A program made the translations under genes and the position numbers. Of a stretch of 64,000 bases of DNA, positions 27,063-35,981 are shown one piece after another. Under the pieces are notes generated by a model. It ran no database searches. It had not been told where the DNA came from and was given only the letters and a program-made list of their open reading frames with translations. This DNA is from VXOI01 sp965261945 (GTDB taxonomy: Bacteria > Chloroflexota > Dehalococcoidia > Lucifugimonadales > UBA3495): NCBI GenBank assembly GCA_965261945.1, contig CBDHEF010000002.1, positions 1,178,001-1,242,000 on the forward strand. The letters are read 5' to 3'. Within the stretch, counting starts at the first letter, position 1. Each line of letters opens with the position of its first letter.

Positions 27063-27112
27063 AGGTCCACCGAGCCGCAGCCGATACGAAGATGCGGCTA
27101 TCCGCAAAAGCA

Positions 27113-27142
27113 AAACACCCTGCCAGCACAGGCAGGGTGTTT
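27113..27142. terminator. Bidirectional intrinsic terminator
   Basis: AAACACCCTGCC (27113-27124) pairs with GGCAGGGTGTTT (27131-27142) across a 6-nt loop, with A-rich and T-rich flanks. It separates the convergent amidase and alpha/beta hydrolase genes. Confidence 0.85.
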
Positions 27143-27172
27143 CGGTCAGCAATTAAAACGTCCGCCAGTAGG

Positions 27173-27967
27173 TTAGTCCGCCGGGGCGCCTACCGTCTGC
27201 TCGGCCAGTACGCCGGCTAAAAACGCCGACAGGTGCGCGTTGAACTCGTCGGCCTTCTCGTAGTGGGCGGAGTGGGCCGCGCCGGCGACCACCTCCATGC
27301 GCGAGCCGGGGATGGTCTTCTGAACCTCGGAGATGACTGCGGGCGGGAAGATGGCATCCTGGTCTCCAACGATCAACAGCGTCGGCGTCTGCCAGCCTAC
27401 GAAGTCGGGCTCCTGACGCCCATCCTCGCGTCGGAAGCCCGAAATCACGCCGTCTTCGCCCCGCTCCGGGTTCAGACCCTGAATCTGCTGGTAGAGGAAG
27501 GTCAGCGTGGGCTGCCCGGCGATGAATCCCGCCGCCAGCGAGCGGGCCACGCCGTCAGGCGGATTGGTCTTGGCCAGTTCTGCCAGCACTCCAGGCGAGA
27601 CCACGCCTCCGGTGGTGTCGCCCAGCACGAGGCCGAGCGTCTGACCGGGCCGGGCAAGAGCGAATTCCATGCAACTGAAGCCGCCCATGGACTGCGCGAC
27701 AAGAAACGTCTCCTCGATTCCGAGGTAATCAACGAGGGCGATTATGTCCGCGGCGAAATTCTCTCGCAGCGGCGACCCGTATTCGGCGACGGACTGTCCC
27801 CAGCCCCGATGGTCGAAGGTTATGCAGCGAAAGTCGCCGGAGAAGCGGGCCACCTGCTGCCACCAGCTCATGTGGTTACCGCCGCGCCCGTGAGCGAACA
27901 CAATGGCCGGCCCGCTGCCATGGGACTCGTAATACAGTTCGATGCCGTTGATTGGCGCTTTGGGCAT
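27173..27967 (-). CDS. Alpha/beta hydrolase
   Basis: A 264-residue esterase, lactonase or dehalogenase-like enzyme of the alpha/beta hydrolase fold. The oxyanion region is H-G-R-G-G-N-H. The nucleophile elbow is A-Q-S-M-G-G, the acid D-Q-D-A-I-F-P-P, and the base His in G-A-A-H-S-A-H-Y. The layout resembles 3-oxoadipate enol-lactonases. It is in a minus-strand run with tenA and an acyl-CoA synthetase. Confidence 0.87.
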   Translation of the reverse strand: MPKAPINGIELYYESHGSGPAIVFAHGRGGNHMSWWQQVARFSGDFRCITFDHRGWGQSVAEYGSPLRENFAADIIALVDYLGIEETFLVAQSMGGFSCMEFALARPGQTLGLVLGDTTGGVVSPGVLAELAKTNPPDGVARSLAAGFIAGQPTLTFLYQQIQGLNPERGEDGVISGFRREDGRQEPDFVGWQTPTLLIVGDQDAIFPPAVISEVQKTIPGSRMEVVAGAAHSAHYEKADEFNAHLSAFLAGVLAEQTVGAPAD

Positions 27968-28015
27968 GGTGGGTCTCCTGTTTTTTTGGTTTATGTATTT
28001 TAGGAGTTCCTGGAG

Positions 28016-28062
28016 ACGCCCTCACCCCAACCCTCTCTCAGGGGGAGAGGGGATTTTCCCAG
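28016..28062. repeat. REP-like repeat, CCCTCTCTC...GGGGAGAGGGG type
   Basis: A second member of the family seen at 23006, in the gap between tenA and the hydrolase. It shares the GGGGATTTTCC extension with the 23006 copy. Confidence 0.7.
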
Positions 28063-28093
28063 CGGGAGAGGGCTTTCGGCGGCAATTTCGTTG

Positions 28094-28747
28094 TCAGACC
28101 GGCCACTGCTCGCGGCGGTGGGCGGCGTCCCAGAACATATACTCGTAACGGCTGCTGGTGATGAACGCTTGCCGCATGGCCTGTAGTTCCTCCGGCCCGG
28201 CGTGTTCCGCCTGGCGGTCGACGAAGCTGCGCCAGGCGGCGACGCTGTCTTCGAGCAGGCCGGAAACGTAGAAACTGGTCCACTGGCCGTACAGTGGATG
28301 CTCCGACTGGCCCAACTCCTCACGCAGCAAATGGTACGTCCACGGGCAGGGCAGCATGGCAGCCGCGGTCGGCCCCAGCCCCTCGCGATTGGCGACCGAC
28401 AACATGTGGTTCACGTAGCCCGCGTTTGTGGGCGATGGGACTGTGGACTTGGCGTCATCCAGCGTGAGGCCAGCGGCATCCAGCAACTTGTGGTGCAGCG
28501 GCCGTTCTATGGGGGTCATCACCCGCTTCGCCATTTCCTCAAGGACTTCGGCGCTGGGCGCCTTGGCCAGCGCGATGGCGACGCAACGGGCGAAGCCTTC
28601 CAGGTAGAGGTAGTCCTGCCCCAGGTAGTGCTGGAACGTCTCCAGGGGCAGGGTGCCATTCTTGATTTCCCGCAGGAACGGATGGGCGAAAATCTGCCGC
28701 CAGATGGGTTCCGCCTCGTTGCGAAGCTGCTCGCTGAAACTGTCCAT
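28094..28747 (-). CDS. tenA: TenA-family protein (aminopyrimidine aminohydrolase / thiaminase II)
   Basis: A 217-residue all-helical protein that salvages aminopyrimidines from degraded thiamine. Key positions are visible: Asp in L-G-Q-D-Y-L-Y-L (equivalent to Asp44 of B. subtilis TenA), Cys in M-L-P-C-P-W-T-Y (equivalent to Cys135), and Glu in S-R-Y-E-Y-M-F-W-D near the end (Glu205). It lies apart from the thi operon and no TPP riboswitch precedes it. The surrounding genes are catabolic. Confidence 0.9.
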   Translation of the reverse strand: MDSFSEQLRNEAEPIWRQIFAHPFLREIKNGTLPLETFQHYLGQDYLYLEGFARCVAIALAKAPSAEVLEEMAKRVMTPIERPLHHKLLDAAGLTLDDAKSTVPSPTNAGYVNHMLSVANREGLGPTAAAMLPCPWTYHLLREELGQSEHPLYGQWTSFYVSGLLEDSVAAWRSFVDRQAEHAGPEELQAMRQAFITSSRYEYMFWDAAHRREQWPV

Positions 28748-28763
28748 GGGTGGTAACTCCTTC

Positions 28764-28801
28764 CTTCGACAAGCTCAGGATGAGGACAAGCTCAGGATGA
28801 C
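28764..28801. repeat. Dispersed repeat TTCGACAAGCTCAGGATGA with partial tandem copy
   Basis: Between tenA and the synthetase gene. GACAAGCTCAGGATGA appears twice at a 17-bp period. It is the same family as 9180. Confidence 0.7.
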
Positions 28802-30444
28802 CTGGCCCGTTCCAGCTCCAACTCGCGGAGCTCTACGCGACGAATTTTGCCGCTGACAGTCTTGGGAAGTTCAGTAACGAACTCGACGGAGCGGGGGTAC
28901 TTGTAGGGCGCGGTGGCGCTTCGCACGTGGTCCTGGATGCTCAATACCAACTCGTCGGACGCCACGTAGTCTGGGGCGAGAATGACAAAGGCCTTGACGA
29001 TTTCGCCGCGCACCGGGTCGGGGCTGGCCACGACGGCAGACTCCGCCACCGCCGGGTGTTCGATGAGCGCACTCTCCACCTCAAAAGGCCCGATGCGGTA
29101 TCCGGCGGAGATGATCACGTCGTCGGCTCGGCCCACGAACCAGTGGTAGCCGTCCTCGTCCTTATACGCCTTGTCTCCGGTCAGGTACCAGTCGCCCACA
29201 AAGGAGCGCTCCATCCCATCGTCGTCGCGCCAGTACTCCTGGAACAGGCCCAGCGGACGCTCGGGCTTGACCTTGACGGCAATCTGACCCTCCTCTCCGA
29301 CCGGCACCTCGTTGCCGTCATCGTCCACGACCCCGATAGTGAAGCCGGGGATGGGCTTGCCCATAGACCCGGGGCGCACCGGCAGGCAGCGGTAGTTGCC
29401 CACCAGCAACACAGTTTCCGTCTGGCCGTACCCGTCGTAGATGGTCAGGCCGGTCCCGTCTTCCCACTGCTTCATCACCTCGGGGTTGAGCGGCTCTCCG
29501 GCCCCGGTGCAGTGGCGCAGGCCGCTGAGGTCGAACTGCGTCAGATCCTCCAGCACCATCATGCGATAGGCGGTCGGCGGGGCGCAGAAGGTCGTCACGC
29601 CGTACCGCTCCAGCATCCGCAGCGTCATGGGGGCGTCGAACCGGCCGCGGGCGTTATGCTGCATCACCGTCGCGCCCAGCGTCCACTGGCCGAAGAGCTT
29701 GCCGTAGGCGGCTTTGGCCCACCCGGTGTCCGACAGCGTCCAATGCAGATCGGTGCTCTTGAGGTCGTGCCAGTATTTAGCGGTGAGAACGTGGCCGATG
29801 GCGCAGGACGCCTGGGTGTGCAACACCATCTTGGGGTAGCCGACAGTGCCGGAGGTGAAGTAGATGAGCAGCGGGTCGTCGCTGCGCGTCGGCTCGGCCC
29901 CTTCAAGGTGCGGCGGGGCGGCGGCCACCATGCGGTCGTAGGACAGCCAGCCACGCCGGTCCTCTCCGGTGGCCAGCAGGCGCTTCAACGTGTCGCACCC
30001 ACCCGCTGCCTGCTCCACCTTGGCGGCGTTTTCGCCGTCGGTGATGGCCATGACCGCATCGGCGCGGTTGATGCGGTACTCAATGTCGCCGGGAGTCAGC
30101 AGGGTCGTGGCAGGCATCGGCAGCGCGCCCAGCTTGAACAGCCCCACCATCGCCACGTACCACTCCGAGATGCGGGGCAGCATGATGAACACGCGGTCGC
30201 CCTTCTTTATACCCAGCTCCCGCAAGGCGTTGGCGAAGCGGTTGGTGAGGGTTTTCAGGTCCCAGAAGGTGTGGTGCGTGGCGTGTTCGCCGCTGGGGTC
30301 CACCGACAGCAGGGCCAGCTTGGTGCGGTCTTCGGCCCATTTGTCCACCACGTCGAATCCGAAATTGAATAACTCCGGCGCTTCGACCCGGTCGTTACGG
30401 TATGCGTATTCGTAATCGGTCATGTTTGGGGAAGGATTCGGCAT
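28792..30444 (-). CDS. Acyl-CoA synthetase (AMP-forming, acetyl/medium-chain type)
   Basis: A 550-residue ANL-superfamily ligase activating a carboxylic acid to its CoA thioester. It shows the P-loop Y-F-T-S-G-T-V-G-Y-P-K, Y-D-G-Y-G-Q-T-E, Y-L-T-G-D-K-A-Y, G-R-A-D-D-V-I-I-S-A-G-Y-R-I-G-P-F-E-V-E, and the C-terminal catalytic lysine in P-K-T-V-S-G-K-I-R-R. The sequence fits acetyl-CoA synthetase-like or medium-chain synthetases rather than aryl-CoA ligases. It is upstream of tenA on the same strand. Confidence 0.92.
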   Translation of the reverse strand: MPNPSPNMTDYEYAYRNDRVEAPELFNFGFDVVDKWAEDRTKLALLSVDPSGEHATHHTFWDLKTLTNRFANALRELGIKKGDRVFIMLPRISEWYVAMVGLFKLGALPMPATTLLTPGDIEYRINRADAVMAITDGENAAKVEQAAGGCDTLKRLLATGEDRRGWLSYDRMVAAAPPHLEGAEPTRSDDPLLIYFTSGTVGYPKMVLHTQASCAIGHVLTAKYWHDLKSTDLHWTLSDTGWAKAAYGKLFGQWTLGATVMQHNARGRFDAPMTLRMLERYGVTTFCAPPTAYRMMVLEDLTQFDLSGLRHCTGAGEPLNPEVMKQWEDGTGLTIYDGYGQTETVLLVGNYRCLPVRPGSMGKPIPGFTIGVVDDDGNEVPVGEEGQIAVKVKPERPLGLFQEYWRDDDGMERSFVGDWYLTGDKAYKDEDGYHWFVGRADDVIISAGYRIGPFEVESALIEHPAVAESAVVASPDPVRGEIVKAFVILAPDYVASDELVLSIQDHVRSATAPYKYPRSVEFVTELPKTVSGKIRRVELRELELERARSS

Positions 30445-30548
30445 CGCTTCACCTCGAAGGCAGGTCCCGTCAGAATAGCGAGGGTTGTCTGTTCCGACAT
30501 TTTACCACCAACCTCGTTTGCGATGAGAATGGCAGTGGCGCGGTGTGG

Positions 30549-31810
30549 CCAGGGCCTTTTAATTGTAGAAAAGGCTGCGGGGAGTGTTGGATAATTGGGA
30601 TTAGAGTATTGGGAGTGGGGAGGACGGTTGTGTGGGAAGAGAGTGTTGGGGATTGGGGACCCGGACTGCCGGATGCCCTGAATGAGGTAGAGGATCCAAT
30701 GAGATAGAGGATCCCAGGAAGCCCAAAGGGGTACGCCATCCCTTGCCGGCGATTCTGGCCTTGGCGGTGTGCGCCATGCTCAGTGGCTCCAGGAGCCTTT
30801 ACGCCATCGCCCAATGGGGCCGGGAACACCCCGAGTTTGCCCGGACGCTGGGGGGCAGCCGGCAGCGGACTCCATGCGCAGCCACCTTGCGTCACGTATT
30901 CCGGCGCATGGACGCGGAAGCCTTCGAGCCGGACTTGGGCCGCTGGGCCCGGGAGCGCCTGGGAGAGGGGGAGGCCACCATTGCCATAGACGGCAAAGCC
31001 CTGCGGGGTATCCACGGCGGTGAATTGCCCGGGGTGAGGCTGGTGGCGGCTTATGCGGGAGAGAGCGGCCTGGTACTGGGGCAAAAGGGGGGGCAGGGGG
31101 GATCGCAAGGAGAGCGAACCGGGGATGGCCTCGGGCTTGCTGTACCAACTGGAGTTGAAAGGGAAGGTGGTCACTGGGGATGCTCTGTACGCCCAGCGGG
31201 AGTTGAGCCGCAGCATCCTGAAGCGGGGCGGGGACTACTTATGGGGGCTGAAGGACAACCAGCCCGGGGTGAAGGAGACGGTGAGCTTGCTCTTTGAGCA
31301 GCCGCCTTGGGGTGAAAGATTTGCCTATGCGCGCCAGGAGGGCCGGCACGGAGACCGGTGGGAAAGGAGGCGGTTGTGGGCGTCGAGGTCTCTGAACGAT
31401 TACCTGGATTGGCCTGGCCTGGAGCAGGTCTGTTGCGTGGAACGGACCCGGTGGCGCAAGGGCAGGGAGACGGTGGAGTGGGCCTGCGCCATCACCAGCC
31501 TGCCGCCGGAGCGCGCGGATGCTGCCCGGCTGCTGGAGATATGGCGGGGACACCGGGGAATTGAAAACCGGCTGCACTGGGTGCGGGACATGGTCTTTGG
31601 CGAGGAGCAAAGCCAGGTGCGGCCAGGTGCGAACGGAGCCGGCGCCGCAACTGCCGGCGGCGCTGCGGAACCTGGTGATCGGGATGTTGCGGCTGGGAGG
31701 GGTGAAAAACATAGCGGCGGCGCGGCGCCACTACGGCTGGAAACCCTGGTGGAAACCCTGGGATACGCTGACTCTCATCGGCCTCTCCAACCACAATTAA
31801 AAGGTCCTGG
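30549..31810 (+). mobile_element. ISAs1-family insertion sequence, copy 1
   Basis: The inverted ends CCAGGGCCTTTTAATTGT (30549-30566) and, reversed, ACAATTAAAAGGTCCTGG (31793-31810) match at 17 of 18 positions. The element is about 1.26 kb and holds one broken transposase. No clear target duplication is visible. It lies directly upstream of rpsU, so it may have moved that gene's original promoter. Confidence 0.8.
30630..31800 (+). pseudogene. ISAs1-family transposase with at least three frame breaks
   Basis: Reassembled across frames it reads A-L-N-E-V-E-D-P, R-K-P-K-G-V-R-H-P-L, A-I-D-G-K-A-L-R-G (Asp 1), V-T-G-D-A-L-Y-A-Q (Asp 2), and E-N-R-L-H-W-V-R-D-M-V-F-G-E-E (Glu), ending G-L-S-N-H-N. 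The breaks are a 17-bp tandem duplication (30682-30715), a G-run indel near 31090, and a 10-bp perfect tandem duplication (31612-31631). Each duplication, if one copy is removed, rejoins the expected frame. Confidence 0.88.
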
Positions 31811-31823
31811 TTTGGGATTTGCG

Positions 31824-31852
31824 TTGCCGTCGGGTACGGCCTGTGGTAAATT
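31824..31852 (+). promoter_or_regulatory. Possible rpsU promoter
   Basis: TTGCCG, 17 nt, TAAATT lies about 40 nt upstream of the rpsU start and outside the IS end. Both boxes match 4 of 6. Confidence 0.4.
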
Positions 31853-31889
31853 ACCGTCAACAACATCCACACCCGGCAGGGAGTTTTGC

Positions 31890-32084
31890 ATGGCATACGT
31901 TACCCCCCGCGAGGGCGAAGGCCCCGAGAGCCTGGTCAACCGATTCCGGGCGTCGGTTCAGCACTCCGGCATCCTGCGGGAACTGAAGGATCGTCGCTTC
32001 TTCCGCTCGAAGGCTCAGAAGGAACGGCTGGCCGCCCAGCGCGCCGCGCGCCGCCGCCGCCGCCAGAGTCGCCGCAACCGCTAG
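31890..32084 (+). CDS. rpsU: Small ribosomal subunit protein bS21
   Basis: A 64-residue basic protein of the 30S subunit. It reads M-A-Y-V-T-P-R-E-G-E, then L-V-N-R-F-R-A-S-V, then S-G-I-L-R-E-L-K-D-R-R-F-F, then an Arg-rich tail, which is typical S21. ATG 31890 follows GGCAGGGAGT. The frame happens to be open through the upstream transposase remnant, but the family length fixes this start. It is an essential-type chromosomal gene sandwiched between an IS and an integration site. Confidence 0.92.
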   Translation: MAYVTPREGEGPESLVNRFRASVQHSGILRELKDRRFFRSKAQKERLAAQRAARRRRRQSRRNR

Positions 32085-32246
32085 GCCGGACCTGCAAAGG
32101 CAGAGCCGGAACATCGGCGCATGGATGAGGCCATGTGCCTTTTTAACATAGCCGCATCAGCCAGTCCGTATCAGCTAGGCAACCGGCGGAACTCGCATAA
32201 TCGCCCTTGCCGCAGTTGGGAGCTTTTGTTACCATTGGAGGCAGTT

Positions 32247-32339
32247 GGAGGGATCGCATAGAGGCCTAGTGCGGGCGCCTGCTAAGCGCTTGACCCGTTA
32301 AAAGCGGGTTCATGGGTTCGAATCCCATTCCCTCCGCCA
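32247..32339 (+). tRNA. tRNA-Ser (GCT)
   Basis: The acceptor GGAGGGA (32247-32253) pairs with TCCCTCC (32329-32335), then G and an encoded CCA. The anticodon loop CTGCTAA carries GCT. A long variable arm (GACCCG..AAAGCGGGTT region) is present as in serine tRNAs, and the T loop is GTTCGAATC. The P4-type integrase begins about 150 nt downstream, so this tRNA is the probable attB/attL site. Confidence 0.92.
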
Positions 32340-32492
32340 CCACAATGTTTCAGTTCGTCCCAAACAGTATCATTTATACTTAAATCCTATTTAATTCACT
32401 GATACACTGGTCTTGAGTTTTCCCGTAGACCGCCTGATATGCCACTACATCCCGCTCATCGTGTGGGGGTAAAGTGTGGGAAAAGGGGGGAT

Positions 32493-33735
32493 ATGGGGAA
32501 GCTCAACGCTCTTTCAGTCAAGGCCCTCTGCGAACCCGGCAGACATGGCGGCGGCGACGGCCTCTACCTTCACGTCGCTCCCTCAGACACCAAGTCCTGG
32601 GTCCAGAGAATCGTAATCAACGAAAAGCGCCGGGATATCGGCTTGGGGTACTACCCCGCCGTGAGTCTGGCCCAAGCTCGTTTTCTGTCATCCGCCAACC
32701 GCTCCGCAGTCTCCGAAGGCCGGGATTCTTTGGCCGAGAAGCAGCAGGCCAAGGGCCTCGCTCGCATCCCCACGCCTTCCGTTCCCACACTTGCCGAGGC
32801 AACCGCACACGTAATCGAGTTGCGCCGTCCCATCTGGAGCAACCCGAAACACGCCGCCCAGTGGCAATCAACCCTGGAAACTTACGCCTTCCCGGTGATT
32901 GGGGAGAAGACAGTTGATGAGATTACGCCATCAGATGTACTGGCGGTGCTTGATCCCATCTGGACAGTTAAGAACGAGACCGTAACAAGGGTCAAGCAGC
33001 GCACAGAGACCGTGATGGACTGGGCGGTTCAACATGGTTATCGTCTCTACAACCCGGCAGGCAAAGCCCTACTGACGGCCCTGCCGGCGTTTAGAAAGGA
33101 AGAGGAACACCACCTGGCTCTGCCATATGAACAGGTGAGTTGGGCAATCAAAAAGGTACGGGATTCTACAGCCAACCAGTTAACCAAGTTAGCCTTCGAG
33201 TTCCTGGTGCTGACCGCGGCCCGGTCAGGGGAAGTGCGAAACGCCAACTGGGGCGAGACTCTGTGGGATAGGCGCACCTGGGAAATTTCCGCCATTAAGA
33301 TGAAGGCTCGCCGACCTCACAGGGTGTCGCTGTCCGGGAGGGCTATGGATATCCTGCGCGAAGCCTGGTGCATAACCGGACCAGTGCTCATGCTCCCTCC
33401 ACGCCTGGAGGGAGCATGAGCTCCGACATGACCTACAACGTGATGCTGAGACGCCTTGCCATTCCAGCAGTCCCGCACGGGTTCCGCGTTCCTTCACCGA
33501 CTGGGCAGAAGAGCAGGTAAGCGACTTCTCAGGACCGGCAGACACCGCTCTGGCTCACCAGGAGAAAAACAAGACCAGACGGGCCTACAAGAGAACACAT
33601 TTCTTCCAGCAGCGGATAGGATTGATGCAGAAATGGGCCGAATATGTGGCGGTTGCAGACAGAGACCCTGATCCCGAAGTGTGGCCCGAAATTGGAGTTA
33701 GTGTTCAAGATGAAGGGGAGCCATCAAGAGTATGA
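32493..33735 (+). pseudogene. P4-type tyrosine integrase, C-terminus scrambled
   Basis: The N-terminal DUF4102 arm-binding domain is intact (L-N-A-L-S-V-K-A-L through Y-P-A-V-S-L-A-Q-A-R). The catalytic domain follows, with its first arginine in T-A-A-R-S-G-E-V-R. At 33386-33421 a perfect inverted duplication shifts the frame and stops the ORF at 33419. The rest continues in other frames as M-T-Y-N-V-M-L-R-R-L, H-G-F-R, F-T-D-W-A-E-E, and R-R-A-Y-K-R-T-H-F-F, with the candidate tyrosine, ending at 33735. A 2-bp insertion near 33488 is a second lesion. It once integrated at the adjacent tRNA-Ser. Confidence 0.85.
33386..33421. repeat. Perfect 15-bp inverted duplication in the integrase gene
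   Basis: GCTCATGCTCCCTCC (33386-33400) and its exact reverse complement (33407-33421) flank ACGCCT. It breaks the reading frame and looks like a template-switch event at a quasi-palindrome. Confidence 0.85.
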
Positions 33736-33894
33736 TGACCATATGTGAGCGACGATCACTATAGCCGTGGCAAGTAGTCGCAAAGGATCCGCAACCCCTC
33801 CGGATTTGGGGCAGCATTAACGCCACTGTTGGTAAGGCTGTCGAGGTTTGTGAGACTACCAGAACGGGCGAGGGAGGGAACCGGTAACTGATGC

Positions 33895-33947
33895 CAGCAG
33901 TCCTGATAAGACCGAGGTCGATGGTTCGAGTCCATCCAGGCCCACCA
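33895..33947 (+). other. 3' fragment of tRNA-Ile (GAT), probable attachment scar
   Basis: CTGATAA anticodon loop, then GAGGTC, GGTTCGAGTCC T-arm, AGGCCC and CCA match the 3' half of tRNA-Ile(GAT). The 5' half is absent, since no GGGCCT acceptor strand is found upstream. Such 3' tRNA halves are left by integrases that target tRNA genes. Confidence 0.65.
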
Positions 33948-33968
33948 TGCGTTACTGTAGACAGAACC

Positions 33969-33999
33969 GGGGTGCTCAGGGCGATTTCCTGAGCACCCC
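33969..33999. terminator. Strong hairpin at the edge of ISAs1-like copy 2
   Basis: GGGGTGCTCAGG (33969-33980) pairs exactly with CCTGAGCACCCC (33988-33999), followed by TTCCCCTT. It is a terminator or an element end structure. Confidence 0.55.
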
Positions 34000-34005
34000 T
34001 TCCCC

Positions 34006-35245
34006 TTATCGGACTGTCCTCCGGCATGGGAATCGAGTACCGGATGACGGCCTTGCCGGGGGCCACGCCAGGGCTACCGCATTCTGATTGGAGAGGATGG
34101 ACAGCAGGCAGTCGTTGTCCCAGCCTGCCAATTTGCGTTTGGCTTTGATGGAGGTTTTGGAGGTTCGGTCTTGGCGCAGCAGGTTGAGGGCCATGTGCCG
34201 GACTGTCGCGAGGTTTTCCGGGGCGTTTCCGGTTCTTACCCGGCTTTCGTCTTCCCGGAAGGACACGTCCAGTATCCAGCGCACCCGGTTCTCGATACCC
34301 CAATGGCTTCGAGTTGCCCGCAAGAATCGATGGGCATCCGACTCAGGACTGGAGATGTAGTAGCGGGTTTCCTCCGGCACCTGTTCCCCTTGACATCGTC
34401 TTGACATCGTCGCGCCGCGACCATCCCGATGCTCCGCAACCCAGGCCAATCGCCTCGGGTATCCAGGTAGGATAACTGCTCCGGATCGTCAATGGTCCAA
34501 CAGCGCCGGGTTTCAGCGCGTCCGCGCCCGCTGCTCACGGTCTGGCAGAAATCGTGCTGTATATCAGCAAACCCGGTCCTCTGTCCGCAGGAAAACAGGT
34601 CGGCCACATCCTCCGGCAACTTTCCCTGATTTTCCTTCACTGCCAGAATATAATCGGCTTCCTGGCTCACAATCTGCTGGGCTATCTTCTTCTGGCAGCC
34701 CATGGCGTCAATTGTCGGCGTCAATTGTCACGATGCAGCCCGACACATCCAACAGATTGAGCAACTCCGGTATGGCCGTGATCTCATTGGTTTTCTCATC
34801 CACTTTGACCTGACCCGACACCAGGGAGTTCTCCGATGCCCGGGCGCTGACCATGTGAATGACCGCCTTTCCCGAAGGGCGGTCGTGGGACCGCCGTAAG
34901 GTCTTGCCGTCCAGGGCAATCACCTGGCCCTGAGTCAGCTGGCTGACGCTGTTTACCCAGTCCATGATGCAGTTTCGGAACTGTTCCGGGTCAATGCCGC
35001 TGAACACCCGCGCAAAGGTGTCAGAGCAGGGAACCCCGTGGGGCAGATCCAGAAATCTCAGGACACCATTCGTACTTGCATTGGACGAACAACTCCACAT
35101 CGTCCCAACCCTCAGCGCCCCCAACGACCGCGCAGATGGTCATCGCAATAATGTCCAAGAGTTGATGCCGTTTCCCCTGATCCCTTCTGGAATCCTCCAA
35201 ATGGCAAAAATGCTCCATCAAGCTGCCGCACCCACTACTACCCAT
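34006..35245 (-). pseudogene. ISAs1-family transposase, copy 2, four frame segments
   Basis: Read from 35245 downward: M-E-H-F-C-H-L-E-D-S-R-R, L-R-F-L-D-L-P-H-G-V-P, A-L-D-G-K-T-L-R-R (Asp 1), V-T-I-D-A-M-G-C-Q-K-K-I-A (Asp 2) and E-N-R-V-R-W-I-L-D-V-S-F-R-E-D (Glu). Frames change at an indel near 35070, at a perfect 13-bp tandem duplication (34704-34729) and at a perfect 11-bp tandem duplication (34389-34410). Deleting one copy of each restores D-A-M-G-C and R-C-Q-G-E-Q. It is distantly related to copy 1. Element ends are not confidently located. Confidence 0.85.
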
Positions 35246-35313
35246 GCTTCACCCCACCCTGTGCTTTCCTGTCTCCTGCTTTAATCGTACCACTCTACTC
35301 CTTTATCCAGAGA

Positions 35314-35661
35314 ATGCGTTTGCCCTGCGTCCCCACCGACCAAGCCTGCTTCGACCGTCACCCGCTGGCCTCCACCCTCAGGCAGAACCTGGCCAACGCA
35401 CACACCGACCAAGACCGCCTCAACGCCTACTTCGCAGTAACCACCACCGGCACCCTCGTCTGGGCCGAATGTGAGACCCCCGAGGCCATCGACCTCCACC
35501 TCCGCGGACTGACCAACTCCACAGCAGCCACCTGCACACTCGCCGCCGCGGGCAGCCCCGAGGCCTTCCTCACCGCCGCCCTCCACAACGACGAAGCCGC
35601 CATCACCAAAATCTGGAGCGACACAGAAATATACCTGACCAAACCCCAGACTCCCAGGTAG
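35314..35661 (+). CDS. Hypothetical protein, strongly C-skewed gene
   Basis: A 115-residue protein of no recognised family (W-A-E-C-E-T-P-E-A-I-D-L-H-L-R-G-L near the middle). Codon use strongly favours C-ending codons and the coding strand is C-rich and G-poor, unlike the neighbouring core genes. This is shared with the next two ORFs and suggests a common foreign origin. It has no signal peptide. It lies downstream of the dead ISAs1 copy. Confidence 0.5.
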   Translation: MRLPCVPTDQACFDRHPLASTLRQNLANAHTDQDRLNAYFAVTTTGTLVWAECETPEAIDLHLRGLTNSTAATCTLAAAGSPEAFLTAALHNDEAAITKIWSDTEIYLTKPQTPR

Positions 35662-35732
35662 ACCAGCCACAACCCGATGCCGCCCTCTTCCAGCTCACCC
35701 AGCAACAGCTGCGGCGCACCACCACCGACCAG

Positions 35733-35981
35733 ATGGCCTGCTACCACGTCGACATGGTCATCGACAGCGACACCCGCCCAGGCCGGGGCTGGACGCCAGG
35801 CGACCCAATACCCATAGTAGCCCGCTGCCCTGACTGCGGCCTCGTGAACGATCTCGAAAATCCCTACACCCTACATCTGACACAGACTAAAAAGGAGCGA
35901 AGACCATGCCCGCCACCATGGCCGAACTCGCCCGACGCGCCGGCGAAACACCCACAGACCACCCGGCCTCCGCCTGCATAG
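35733..35981 (+). CDS. Hypothetical small protein with CxxC
   Basis: An 82-residue frame containing A-R-C-P-D-C-G-L, a possible half zinc knuckle. The frame is open upstream to at least 35631 without an ATG, so the start is uncertain. It overlaps the start of the following gene by 76 nt. It shows the same C-rich codon style as its neighbours. It may be a real gene or the displaced end of the preceding one. Confidence 0.35.
   Translation: MACYHVDMVIDSDTRPGRGWTPGDPIPIVARCPDCGLVNDLENPYTLHLTQTKKERRPCPPPWPNSPDAPAKHPQTTRPPPA

Noticed and set aside
31053..31889. Single 343-residue gene joining transposase and bS21
   Set aside because: In-frame by chance; bS21 has its own start, ribosome-binding site and normal length.
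33830..33947. Complete tRNA-Ile
   Set aside because: Only the anticodon loop, T arm and 3' acceptor strand match; no 5' acceptor or D arm can be paired.
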